From G963664115 sp965216035 (GTDB lineage: Bacteria > Acidobacteriota > Terriglobia > 20CM-2-55-15), in assembly GCA_965216035.1 (NCBI GenBank), contig CBDCFM010000019.1, forward strand, positions 682,001-746,000: a stretch of DNA of 64,000 nt, read 5' to 3'. Numbering within the stretch: position 1 is the stretch's first letter; the number at the start of each line of letters is the position of its first letter. This document shows positions 53,853 to 63,250 of this stretch, in pieces. The notes beneath the pieces are model-generated. The model saw only the letters and a list, made by a program, of their open reading frames with translations. It ran no database searches and was not told where the DNA came from. The translations under genes were made by a program, and so were the position numbers.

Positions 53853-54683
53853 CTAATTCAGGCTGAGTTTAAGCGCCTCCAGCACCGAAGCTTCCAGTCC
53901 GGCTGCCGGTGTTTCTCTAAGCACCGGTGCGGCTCCACTAAATGCCTCTGCAAACTCGATATAGTTCCGTAGCGTTCGGAGCGCCTCGACAATTGCTGGA
54001 GATGACGCATCCAGTTGCCCACTTTGAATGAGTTGCTGAATCCTGAAGTGAAAGTCTGACGCGATCTGAAAACGCGTTTCATCGGGTGCAAACTTAGGGC
54101 CGATAGTAGAGACCCCTTGAGTATTGAAATTTATCGCAAATGCTGGTCCAAGCTGTTCCGCGACCTCTGCCGGCAAATCATCCGGAAGGTCTGGGAAAAG
54201 CCCACCACGCACCCATGCAATGGATAATCCAGGTTTATAGCCAGACAAAACTCGAAAGCCGGTTAGCGCCTGACCCGAAGCTATTGGGCCCATATCATCC
54301 GCGAAAAAATAATTCACAAGAAGAACTCCCGGACCCTCACTTTCCGGCACTTGACCAGTAGAGCCTTCTGAACCCGCACCTTCCAGTACTTGACCAACAG
54401 GGCCTTCTGAGACCGTCCCCCCCGGTATTTGACCAGCAGCAGAGCCTTGCGGTGGTCCCATCTTGCTGCCACGCCAATGTTCCGGTGCTTCGGCCAGGTC
54501 ATCAACAGTGAGTGCGAGTGATGGAACTGGCAGATTCCACGCCGTGATTGACTGGTTTGCGTTTAAGCCGTTTGTAATTCCGTAGGTATATAGGTACTTT
54601 CCCTGCGATTCTACGGATTCTGCAACCGAAACTGAAATCGGTTCTGGTGCAGACGGCCAAGGGAATTGGCGATAATGGGTCAT
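53853..54683 (-). pseudogene. Secreted-type protein truncated at its N-terminus by IS6
   Basis: The frame reads WPSAPEPISVSVAESVESQG, YLYTYGITNGLNANQSITAW, then a low-complexity part of repeated EGPVGQVLEGAGSEGSTGQV type, and a C-terminal helical region (EALRTLRNYIEFAEAFSGAA). The first codons (MTHYRQ) come from the end of the IS6 element; the native N-terminus and any signal peptide are lost. The start/anchor and function are unknown. Confidence 0.55.
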
Positions 54684-55415
54684 GGCGCATCGCAAACCTG
54701 AACGGAATCCCCTTTTTGCTGGGCGTTGGTTCGAAGACGACATCATTCTCCTCTGCCTGCGCTGGTATTTTCGGTTCAAGCTGAGCTACCGGGACCTGGT
54801 CGCGATTTTAGGTGAGCGGGGCCTATCGATTTCGCACTCCACAATTTTGCGTTGGGTGGTTCACTATGCTGAAACGTGCGAAAAGCGCTGGCACCGATTC
54901 GAGCGACCGGTAGGTGGGAGCTGGCGGGTTGATGAAACGTTCATCAAGGTTCGGGGCCAGTGGATGTATCTGTACCGCGCCGTGGATGGACAAGGCAACA
55001 CCGTGGAGTTCTGTCTGAGTCGAACACGCGGCATTGCGGCGGCGAAGACATTCTTTCGCAAGGCGCTGAAGCATCATGGGGAGCCGCACAGTATCACCTT
55101 GAATGGCCACCGGCCCAGCCATAGCGCCCTGCGGCGCATGGGAATGAACGGTGAGTTCAACTTCCGAGGCCGGAACCCGGTGAAGATTCGTTGCTGTCAA
55201 TACCTGAACAACGTTGTGGAGCAGGACCACCGCCGGGTGAAGGGGCGCTTGCGACCGATGTTGGGATTCAAAACATTCTACAATGCGCGACGAGTGATTA
55301 TCGGCGTCGAGCTGGCGCAAAAGATTCACAAACGCCAGTTCGCAATTCCGAGCACATGTCAGTCGAATCCCGCGGTGATCTGGCGTCATGGCATGGCAGC
55401 ATAGTCCGAATCGCC
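54668..55415 (+). mobile_element. IS6-family insertion sequence
   Basis: About 748 bp. The ends share GGCGAT and a weak continuation (left GGCGATAATGGGTCATGG; right end, reverse complemented, GGCGATTCGGACTATGC). The flanks show no 8-bp duplication (AGGGAATT against GCAGTGCA). Genes on both sides are truncated at these points, as expected when IS6 elements cause adjacent deletions. Confidence 0.65.
54682..55404 (+). CDS. IS6-family transposase
   Basis: 240 residues, normal for the family. FRFKLSYRDLVAILGERGLS is the N-terminal HTH region. The DDE core has SWRVDETFIKVRGQWMYLYR (Asp), HSITLNGHRPSHSALRRMG and NNVVEQDHRRVKGRLRPMLG (Glu). At the second acidic position the usual TDG is TLNG here (SITLNGHRPS), so the second catalytic Asp appears replaced by Asn, which would inactivate the enzyme. 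Confidence 0.88.
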   Translation: MAHRKPERNPLFAGRWFEDDIILLCLRWYFRFKLSYRDLVAILGERGLSISHSTILRWVVHYAETCEKRWHRFERPVGGSWRVDETFIKVRGQWMYLYRAVDGQGNTVEFCLSRTRGIAAAKTFFRKALKHHGEPHSITLNGHRPSHSALRRMGMNGEFNFRGRNPVKIRCCQYLNNVVEQDHRRVKGRLRPMLGFKTFYNARRVIIGVELAQKIHKRQFAIPSTCQSNPAVIWRHGMAA

Positions 55416-55952
55416 GCAGTGCACTCCTGGTCTTATCGCTCCGACAATCCTATCTGCACCAGAACCTTCGGGAACAAGAGTACCGATCAAGGCTCCAATC
55501 CCAGTGCCCACGCCTACGAATACTAGCGTAACTAGGAATCTCTCCCAGAAATCATAGCCGGGTCCTGTCTTAGCATCCACAGTAATGCCAATGCCAGTAC
55601 CGATACCGAGTCCCCACAGAGTGCCGCGACCCGTATGGCGGCCTTGATAGAGAACGACGCGCTGAATCTCCGCTCGAGGCACTCGCCTCAGGAGTCCATC
55701 CTGTTCGAGAACAAGCTCTCGATCATCTGCTGAACGAAATCGGCCACTGAGGGTTTCGCCCGTCGTCAGGTCCACCTCAACCGATGACAGTACGGGAATG
55801 AATGCCACGGACTCCCACGACTGGATAGCGGGTTCAACGGCAGATGCTTCTTGAAGCCGCGCAAGGCGCGCGGGACCACGCACACTGGCGCATCCGGCCA
55901 AGAACATGCTGTTGACCAGCGCCATCAGAACCATTGTGGAGACTATCCGCAA
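55386..55952 (-). pseudogene. Glycine-zipper lipoprotein truncated at its C-terminus by IS6
   Basis: The start TTG 55952 gives a lipoprotein signal ending LAGCASV. The body has a SM-like beta section (EVDLTTGETLSGRFRSADDR, then LRRVPRAEIQRVVLYQGRHT) and two glycine-zipper helices (GTLWGLGIGTGIGITVDA, VFVGVGTGIGALIGTLVPEG). The last nine residues, GDSDYAAMP, and the stop codon are encoded by the IS6 end; the native C-terminus is lost. Probably a membrane-associated envelope lipoprotein. Confidence 0.6.
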
Positions 55953-56297
55953 GACAACCTCACTAACATTTTCCGGTAGAACTTCCGGCCTAAGTAGACT
56001 TCTTCTTTCATCATTCGGAAACCTCCTTTGGCCGCAGGCCGAACAGCGCCCGGCGGCGGTGACGTGCTCGATGTAGCTGCCCGTCCGATTCCACGATTAT
56101 CGACCGGCTAAGTCTCTCCGAAAATGGGGGGTCATTTTTCCATTTTGTGCCCCGCGAGCGTGGAAGAAAGTCAGAGGGGGGATTTTCCCACAGTTCGTTC
56201 CGACTTATTTCCATTCATCCTCCCACATATCTGTATGGTTCACTTGTGGTTAGTTTCATTTCTAACCCCCCGGCGTGCCGATAGAGCGGGAGGGGGA
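55953..56297. other. Intergenic region
   Basis: Short overlapping frames on both strands (56011-56214 minus, 56124-56363 plus) look like chance. No gene recognised. Confidence 0.3.
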
Positions 56298-56408
56298 GTG
56301 ACGGGAGCGACCCCCCTTTTTCAGGGGCTCGCTCGGCACGGGCCCCCCGACTATTTTCCATAGTCGTGCCCGTGCCTCCCTCGCCCCAAGGGGGGTCGCT
56401 CCCGTCAC
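56298..56408. repeat. 111-base hairpin with 21-bp perfect arms
   Basis: GTGACGGGAGCGACCCCCCT(T) at 56298-56318 is perfectly inverted at 56388-56408. Inside, GGGGC with GCCCC, GGCACGGGC with GCCCGTGCC, and CGACTAT with ATAGTCG pair in order around a TTTCC loop. The whole element can fold into one long imperfect hairpin or a cruciform. No coding content and no T-run for a terminator. Confidence 0.8.
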
Positions 56409-56558
56409 ATTTATCCCTGCGGGAAGGCTCGGATTCGGACCACTGGAGCCGTTCCGCAGTTTGGCAGGTAGACAGGGTGCCCCGGCCCCCGTTCGTCGCT
56501 CCTGGGCGATCCTGTGGGCTACTTGACCAGCCGTAGCGGGATGGATCGGGGGGATCGC

Positions 56559-56588
56559 CAGCCTCTCAACCCGGTAGTTGAGAGGCTG
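56559..56588 (+). promoter_or_regulatory. Hairpin covering the ribosome-binding site of a small gene
   Basis: CAGCCTCTCAAC, loop CCGGTA, GTTGAGAGGCTG: a perfect 12-bp stem ending two bases before ATG 56591. GAGAGG, the only Shine-Dalgarno-like sequence, lies in the 3' arm, so translation would need the stem to open. Confidence 0.5.
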
Positions 56589-56590
56589 AT

Positions 56591-56887
56591 ATGTCCGACC
56601 CCGGCGGCAATGTGAAAAAGCCCCACGGAATGAACCGTGAGTTCACCGACAGCGACACGGAGTTCACGGTCGACTGGGGTTATATCCTAGACAGTATCCC
56701 GAGTGGCTACCTGAGCCCACCGCTGGACGGACCAGATGCGGATACGGATCCAGATTGGGATAGTTCGTCGACGCAGGCAATATTCCTTTCAACGGAGGGA
56801 AAGAATAACTCCTCTGACAGTGGCGACGTCATGACTGACCTCTGGTTTACTGAGAGTTATAACCGAATCTGGTGTTTGAGGGATTGA
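56591..56887 (+). pseudogene. Small acidic protein gene interrupted by IS256
   Basis: The frame encodes a very acidic protein (FTDSDTEFTVDWGYILDSIP, PPLDGPDADTDPDWDSSSTQ). It enters IS256 copy 2 after VMTDLWFTE. Removing the IS and one 9-bp duplication restores VMTDLWFTDLRIYE and a TAG at 58264-58266. The original product was about 93 residues. Family unknown; it could also be a chance frame. Confidence 0.4.
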
Positions 56888-58239
56888 AGAAAAGCGGCGT
56901 ATCTGGTTGATTTGTTGTTTACGAGACTTCAAAGCAACCAAAGGAGATACGCCACTATGAGTAAGAGTATCGTTATTGAACTGGAAGATCGAGAAGCGAT
57001 TGCAGACCCAGTGACCGACCTGCTACGAGCCGGGGCGCAAGAGCTGATCCAACGCGCTGTGGAAGCCGAACTGTCCGAACTGCTATCCCAGCACGGCGAT
57101 CGGCGAACCGAGACGGGCAAGGCTGGAGTGGTGCGCAACGGTTATCTGCCTGAACGCGAGCTGCAGACTGGCCTGGGTCCGGTAACGGTGCAAATCCCGA
57201 AGGTTCGCGCCAAGACGGGCGAAGCTGTGACGTTCCGCTCGGCCCTGGTACCCCCCTACATTCGGAAGACGCAGTCGATGGAAGCCGCCGTGCCGTGGTT
57301 GTATTTGAAAGGCGTCTCCAGTGGCGAGATGGGTGAGGCCCTGAAAGTTCTTGTCGGTCCGAAGGCGCAGGGCTTGTCAGCGAGCACGGTATCGCGCTTG
57401 AAACGGGTCTGGGCTGAAGAGTACCGCATCGGGTGCGACCAGCGTTTGGACGCCGACCGCTGGGTCTATGTCTGGGCCGACGGTATCTACAGCGGACTTC
57501 GAGCTGAACAAACCAAGTTGTGTGCGTTGGTCGTGATCGGCGTGAATGAACGCGGAGAGAAGCGTTTTCTGGCGATCGAAGACGGTGTACGGGAATCGAC
57601 ACAGAGTTGGCGTGAGGTCTTGTTGAAGCTGAAGTCCCGAGGGATGAATATTCCGAACTTGGCCATCGGTGACGGGGCGATGGGGTTCTGGACCGCACTG
57701 GAGGAAATCTATCCCCAGACACGCCAACAACGCTGCTGGATGCACAAGACCATGAATGTGCTCAACTGCTTACCCAAGTCGGTCCAGGCGAAAGCGAAAC
57801 AGGCACTGCACGCGATCTGGAAGGCCGAGACACTGGCAGACGCCGAGAAGGCATTCGATCTGTTCATTGAAACCTATGAGCCGAAGTATCCGAAAGCCAC
57901 TGTCTGCCTGCAGAAAGACAGAGAAGAACTGCTGGCCTTTTACGGCTTTCCGGCCAAGCACTGGCAGAGCATCCGAACGACCAATCCCATTGAATCGACC
58001 TTTGCCACCATTCGACACCGAACCAAGCGATCCAGAGGCTGCCTGACACGGGATGGAATGCTGCACATGATGTTCAAGCTGGGTCAGTGCGCTGAGAAGA
58101 ACTGGCGACGATTACGAGGATTCGATGATCTGGTCAAGGTGATTACTGGAGTGAAATTTAACGATGGAATCGAAGTGACAAAGCTCGATCAGACCGCCGC
58201 TTGAATCAATCTCCTAAACACCACTTTTGACAATAACTC
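56854..58239 (+). mobile_element. IS256-family insertion sequence, copy 2
   Basis: A 1386-bp element with the same ends as copy 1, flanked by a perfect 9-bp target duplication, GTTTACTGA (56845-56853 and 58240-58248). This is the size expected for IS256 relatives, and proves simple transposition into this site. Confidence 0.95.
56957..58204 (+). CDS. IS256-family transposase (copy 2)
   Basis: 415 residues from ATG 56957 with AAGGAGAT upstream. Catalytic residues lie in VWADGIYSGLRAEQTK, LAIGDGAMGFWTALEEIYPQ and TTNPIESTFATIRHRTKR. It differs from copy 1 at nine positions that I can see, none at a catalytic residue. Flanked by intact ends and a target duplication, so it is potentially active. 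Confidence 0.95.
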   Translation: MSKSIVIELEDREAIADPVTDLLRAGAQELIQRAVEAELSELLSQHGDRRTETGKAGVVRNGYLPERELQTGLGPVTVQIPKVRAKTGEAVTFRSALVPPYIRKTQSMEAAVPWLYLKGVSSGEMGEALKVLVGPKAQGLSASTVSRLKRVWAEEYRIGCDQRLDADRWVYVWADGIYSGLRAEQTKLCALVVIGVNERGEKRFLAIEDGVRESTQSWREVLLKLKSRGMNIPNLAIGDGAMGFWTALEEIYPQTRQQRCWMHKTMNVLNCLPKSVQAKAKQALHAIWKAETLADAEKAFDLFIETYEPKYPKATVCLQKDREELLAFYGFPAKHWQSIRTTNPIESTFATIRHRTKRSRGCLTRDGMLHMMFKLGQCAEKNWRRLRGFDDLVKVITGVKFNDGIEVTKLDQTAA

Positions 58240-58266
58240 GTTTACTGACCTTCGGATATACGAATA

Positions 58267-58536
58267 GGAAGAACAGGGAGGCTGCCCCAAATCTAAGTTG
58301 AAGGTTGAAGGATGGCGGTTCAAGAGCTTTCGCAAGATTCAGAGATGTCGTGATCTCTGGATGCTCTAGGCGAAGCTCAAAGACCATGTCACGGCGACGA
58401 CACACCGAAGGTGGCTTAACTGATGACCCGAACCGCCATCCGGAGTTTCAACTACGTTCGGGACAGCTTCAGAACAGGTCGCCCGGTGCTCTAGTCGAAG
58501 TATGAGCCGCCCCCAAGGGTTTTGATTTCTATGGTC
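58267..58536. other. Intergenic region
   Basis: No gene, RNA or repeat recognised between the end of the interrupted small gene and the methyltransferase. Confidence 0.3.
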
Positions 58537-59715
58537 TCATGCCTTGAAATAGGTTGCCGCCAGAGGAAAGTTACCGTTCGGCTCAGTGACCCACAGTAAG
58601 TGGCGACCGGACCCAAGTGTCTTGGTATCCACAACATCAGCAAAACCCGGCGACACCTGGTCCGGTAGCTGGAACGCCTCGCGCACATCGGGTCGGTCCA
58701 GATTTATTCCCACAGACGCGTGCCTCACCCCGTCAATCCAGAGGTCGACTACTTCCATCGGCCCTTCGAAGGAAAACGCCCACCCCTGAACGAGCAGCGA
58801 GTCTTGGGCGCGGGTTTCGACGGCGGGGTTGTCGATACAGGCCCCCGGCAACCGATGAACCGCAAGGGGGGGCCGAAGGAGTCGTTTCCAGGGCTCCGGT
58901 TTAGCGTTGAACACCGTTAGGGTCTGCTCGTAGAAAGGTCCGTGTTCGATGTGCCTGAGGACGCCGAATTGCCGTCCCCATATCTGTTCGACATACTCGA
59001 CCGAATGAAACGCGACCTGATAGAAGTCAGGCAAACCTTCGACACTGGCGCCGGAGCCGGCCTTGTAGAGGAAGCCGGACTTCTCGAACGCTCGGTACTG
59101 TTTGGTCGACAAGCTACGAATCGCTTTGTCCGCGCCATGAAAGCTAAGGAGCAGTAAGTCTTCAGGTTGAAGGAGCCTGTGGAGTTCACGGAGCCACGCG
59201 CGCTCATAATCACGGTTCAAGTGTGTGAAAACCGAGATCCCGAAGATGAGATCGAAGCGTCCGGACGAGAATGGAAGTGGAGGGAGAGGCAGCCCTACCA
59301 GGAACTGCCCAAAGCGCAGATTCTTTTGGCACCAATCGATCGCGTCCTCGTTGATGTCCACCCCCGTCAACGATGCGTCGTTCGCAACGTCGCCAAACCA
59401 GGCGAGGACGCGGCCGGATCCGCACCCGAAATCAAGAATGCTCTTGAACTCCGAAAGCCTCCTACCCTCCAGTTGCAGAGCCGCTCGAAGCCCCACCGAG
59501 ACGGTCAGCCCCCCGTATACATAGCCAGTAGTGTCTCCTCCAGCCCCAACGACCTGCTGCAAGAGGTCGTTTCGATCCGGTGCAATGAGCACACGCTCGT
59601 TAAGGCAGGAATGAACCTCAAGCGAGAGGCGGGCAGGATCGATCGCTTCGGGCATCAGTTGGTAGTTGGGGGGGGCCACGAACAATTGGGCCGCCGCTTC
59701 CCCAGTCAGCAACAT
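58537..59715 (-). CDS. Class I SAM-dependent methyltransferase with C-terminal extension
   Basis: 392 residues. The Rossmann core has motif I SILDFGCGSGRVLAWFGDVA, motif II TGVDINEDAIDWCQKNL, and post-motif segments FDLIFGISVFTHLNRDYERA and LLLLSFHGADKA. A C-terminal beta-rich domain of about 120 residues (VQGWAFSFEGPMEVVDLWID) resembles domains fused to surface-glycan enzymes. It may modify a polysaccharide or sugar; the target is unknown. It runs in the same direction as the next methyltransferase. Confidence 0.85.
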   Translation of the reverse strand: MLLTGEAAAQLFVAPPNYQLMPEAIDPARLSLEVHSCLNERVLIAPDRNDLLQQVVGAGGDTTGYVYGGLTVSVGLRAALQLEGRRLSEFKSILDFGCGSGRVLAWFGDVANDASLTGVDINEDAIDWCQKNLRFGQFLVGLPLPPLPFSSGRFDLIFGISVFTHLNRDYERAWLRELHRLLQPEDLLLLSFHGADKAIRSLSTKQYRAFEKSGFLYKAGSGASVEGLPDFYQVAFHSVEYVEQIWGRQFGVLRHIEHGPFYEQTLTVFNAKPEPWKRLLRPPLAVHRLPGACIDNPAVETRAQDSLLVQGWAFSFEGPMEVVDLWIDGVRHASVGINLDRPDVREAFQLPDQVSPGFADVVDTKTLGSGRHLLWVTEPNGNFPLAATYFKA

Positions 59716-59834
59716 GGCGATAAGGGATTCGACCTTTCGCCAAGGTAGCGAAGCTTCAGCGTGTCTCCGCGCCGTAAGAGAATGGGCCGATTGAATTGGG
59801 AAGGATCACAGTCTGGTCGGGCCCCAACGGACCT

Positions 59835-60665
59835 CTAGGTTTCCTTCCGAAGCCATAGATTTCCACCAGTGTTTCGAAGACATAATGGCATTAAATTCGA
59901 TAGTTTTCCTCTGTAAAACTTAGCGATGAAGTCGGAAAAGTACTGAATACTGAAGACGGGATTGTGTTGTAAAAAAGCCCGCAGGATGTAGATTTCATTC
60001 CAGGAACGACCTTCGTAGACCCACTCTTTCGGGTACTCGAAGGGATAGAATATATCGTGGAAATGAACGTGTACGCCAGCTTTCAGCGAAGGGAGAATCC
60101 TTCCGAACACGTGATTAACATCGCTGTCAGTCTTTGCCACATGAGAAGAATCAATGAAGAGAATATCGCCGGATTCGAGCTCATCAAAAACCCATTGGCC
60201 GACGTCCTGAAGTCTTGAACGGATCAAGTCGATCCGATTGAGGTCTTCTGGCGTTATTAGATCCAGCAAGCGGTCCGGATAGGGTTCGATGAACGAACAT
60301 CGAATTTTTCCTTCAAAAAAAGCGTCGTTCGTGTCTAAGATGACGCAAGAAGAAAAGCCTGAGCCAATCTCGACAATTCTCGATGGTTTCAAGCGACGGA
60401 TCATAGAATACAGAACGATTCCGTCCGCGTAGGAGTACATTTCATTTTCAAAAAAATACCTTCCGTTCAGTGACTTCTTCGGAAGAAACGGCATCGTTTC
60501 GTAGAACTCGGCGATTTCATCCAACACAGTGAGTTGTGTCGTCTCATTCAAGTCGACGCCCGGCACTCTATCGAAAATGTGAAAGACTCGCTCTTCGTTT
60601 TGTCGGATCTCTTCTACTGATACGAAAGGAAATTGTTTTACAAACGCTCGTAGATATTCGCGCAT
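59835..60665 (-). CDS. Class I SAM-dependent methyltransferase (Methyltransf_24 type)
   Basis: 276 residues from ATG 60665 (GGGGGAAGGG upstream). The core is RIVEIGSGFSSCVILDTNDA (SAM-binding), CSFIEPYPDRLLDLI, GDILFIDSSHVAKTDSDVNH and GVHVHFHDIFYPFEYPKEWV. The IDSSH and HFHDIF motifs are typical of metal-assisted sugar O-methyltransferases of the CmcI/Methyltransf_24 group. It precedes the other methyltransferase by 119 bases on the same strand. The frame is open upstream to 60782 but overlaps another gene fragment there. Confidence 0.85.
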   Translation of the reverse strand: MREYLRAFVKQFPFVSVEEIRQNEERVFHIFDRVPGVDLNETTQLTVLDEIAEFYETMPFLPKKSLNGRYFFENEMYSYADGIVLYSMIRRLKPSRIVEIGSGFSSCVILDTNDAFFEGKIRCSFIEPYPDRLLDLITPEDLNRIDLIRSRLQDVGQWVFDELESGDILFIDSSHVAKTDSDVNHVFGRILPSLKAGVHVHFHDIFYPFEYPKEWVYEGRSWNEIYILRAFLQHNPVFSIQYFSDFIAKFYRGKLSNLMPLCLRNTGGNLWLRKET

Positions 60666-60698
60666 CCCTTCCCCCTGGCCCCCGGCATTTGTGTCCCC

Positions 60699-61598
60699 GT
60701 GACCGTGGAGAAGAAATCCCGAGGGAATGCTCCGTTTCAAGCCTACTGTGGCCCGTTCGACTTTTGTCTGGCCCAGCGTCAATCACTCATGCCTTGGATG
60801 TTGCCTTGGTCCGATGTTACCTCACCGGAATCCGATTATGGCGGACTGTGGGACCTTACGAGGACAAGCGGATGCTCTCTGCCAGATAATGAGACCACGT
60901 TTCCGTACGGCTGGGTAACGGACACGGATCCGATCCTCTCCCATCAGTTCGGCGTGCGTCCCACGAGTCAGATTGGGCAGATTTTCCGAGGTAAGAACGT
61001 CATCGAAACGGGTCAGGCAGGTCAAACGGCCACCGACAGCTGTTACGCATCCTTTGGTGGCGGTGTCGACAGCCCCGATCAAGTGACGACCGCTCCGCTG
61101 ACCGGCGAATGGTACATCGACAACAACGACGAGATTGCGGATCCTGCATCGTCGCCTCCCGGACAGCCAGGAGACTTCATCGGGTGGCACCGCGACGTCA
61201 TCGCATACTACCGGGACCTAATGGGAGCCGTCTCGTGCGGATTCACTGTCCCACAGAACATGCAGATGCAGTGTAATAGCCCAACTACATTCGCTGGCTA
61301 CAAAGACAATACCTTGTCCTACACGATCAACTCCACCACAGTGCAGTCTTGTCGAGATGGTCAATGCCAGACCATGACATTCCCCGACCTTCCAGCACCG
61401 TCGTTGAGTATTTCACTTAGTTCCCCGACGAGCATCGACGTGACATGGACGAACGTTCCGAGTCTCCCAGGTGATCGGACAGGTTTTCGCGTGTGGAGGC
61501 AGGTAGGAGGAGGGGCCTGGAGCGCAATCACACCGACGCTCGACTACTATTCCGCTTGCCCTACAGGTTCTTCGTGCTTGTTCTCGGAGGCCGGCTGA
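60699..61598 (+). pseudogene. Fragment of a secreted FN3-containing protein truncated by IS21
   Basis: The frame has no signal peptide, and its first 35 codons overlap the methyltransferase frame. From SDVTSPESDYGGLWDLTRTS onward it looks like an extracellular protein with many Cys, Asn and Tyr (FVDTDPILSHQFG-like stretches, NTLSYTINSTTVQSCRDGQC), then an FN3 domain (PAPSLSISLSSPTSIDVTWT, GFRVWRQVGGGAWSAITPTL). Its stop, TGA at 61596-61598, is the first three bases of the IS21 element, so the C-terminus is lost. Confidence 0.6.
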
Positions 61599-61727
61599 TT
61601 TCGATAACGTAAAAGGGACCCACCAAACGGGGCTCTGATCGAGGAAAAGGGACCCACCCCTGATAGCCTCCCCCGAAGCGTGAACTGGATGAACAGGCAC
61701 GCGAGTGGGAGGTGAGGATTGATAGGG

Positions 61728-63250
61728 ATGGATCAGTACGAGTTGATCAGAACTGCACATCGGGTTTACAAGAAAAGCATTCGACAGATCGCCCGGGAGA
61801 CCGGGCACACGCGACGGACGGTCCGGAAAGTATTGGCCGGACAGGAGCCCAAGTATCGGCGAGAGAAGGAGCCAGCCTGTCCGGTGATGGACCCGGTCGC
61901 CGGGATCGTAGATGCCTGGCTCCAGGCGGACCGGGACCAGCCAGTCAAGCAACGCCACACCGCGCACCGGGTGTGGCAACGTCTGGTGGAGGAGCATGAA
62001 TTTATCGGAGCCGAGCCGACGGTACGCCGCTGGGTTCGGGAACGGAAGACACGGTTGGGCTGGAACCAGACCGGTGCTGTGGTGCCGTTGGACCCGGAAC
62101 ACGCCCGTGAAGCCGAGGTGGACTGGGGTACGGCCTGGGTCCGGATGAACGGTCAAGACCGTCAGGTCAAGTTGTTCTGCATGAGATCTCGGTACTCGGG
62201 CAAGGCGTTTGTGCGGGCCTATCCGTGGGAACGGCAGGAGATGTTCCTGGACGGTCAAATCCGTGGGTTCGACTGGTACGGAGGCGTCTTCCCGACGTTA
62301 GTGTTCGATAACCTGAAAACCGCCGTGAAACAGATTCTGCGTGGGAAGGGTCGGGTTGAACAGACGCGGTTCACAGCGTTTCGGGCGCACTACACGTTTG
62401 AAGCACGGTTCTGCAATCCGGCGCGGGGCCAGGAGAAAGGCGGGGTCGAGGGACTGGTCGGCTTCGCACGGAGAAACTTCCTGGTGCCGGTTCCCGAGGT
62501 GACCGACTTCGACGAGTTGAACGCGCAGTTGCTGGAACGCTGCGGCGCCGACAACCAGCGGAGGATCGGCGGCCGGTCCGACGATCGGACGATCGGGGAA
62601 CGCCATGGAGCAGAACGCGCGTACCTGCTGGCGCTGCCGGGCACCCGATTCGAGAACACGAAGGTGGTGGGTGTGCGGATCAGCCCGTACCAGACGGCCC
62701 AGGTGGATCAGAACCGGTATTCGGTGCCGACCGCATATGTGGGACGCCGGCTCTGGGCCCATATCGGCTGTGACCGGGTGAGCTTTTACGCGGACCAGAA
62801 GAAGGTGGCCGAACATGACCGCGCCTTCGGTCATAGCGACTGGCGGATTGATCCGTTGCACTACCTGGAGTTGATCCGGCGGAAGGTGGCCTCGTTTGAG
62901 AGCGCCCGGCCGATCCGGCAGTGGCGGGATCAATGGCCGACCCAATATGAGACCGCGCTGGAGCGGTTGCGGGATCGGCATGGATACAGCCGGGGCACCC
63001 GGGAGTTCATCGGCATCCTGCAACTCCACCAGGACTGGGATCTGGATCGGGTGTCATCGGCCATCCAGGAAGCGCTCGATGCCCACTGTATCGAGTGGAA
63101 GCGGTGCGGCACATTCTGATGCGGGAGGACACGCCGACTCGATCCCATGCACCGCTCGAGTCCGGGTTGATGCCCGGTATCACCGATCTGACGATCGCCC
63201 GGGCCGATCTGGATCAATATGACCGTCTCCTGGCTGGGGGTGTGCGATGA
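61728..63250 (+). pseudogene. istA: IS21-family transposase IstA with a C-terminal frameshift
   Basis: HTH IRQIARETGHTRRTVRKVLA; DDE core with EAEVDWGTAWVRMNGQDRQV (Asp), TLVFDNLKTAVKQILRGKGR (Asp) and ARGQEKGGVEGLVGFARRNF (Glu); C-terminal VDQNRYSVPTAYVGRRLWAH. The frame ends early at 63119 (CIEWKRCGTF). One base deleted near 63093 would restore EVEAVRHILMRE and a tail LTIARADLDQYDRLLAGGVR that ends at 63250, overlapping the istB start. The start is ATG 61728 or TTG 61719. Confidence 0.85.
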
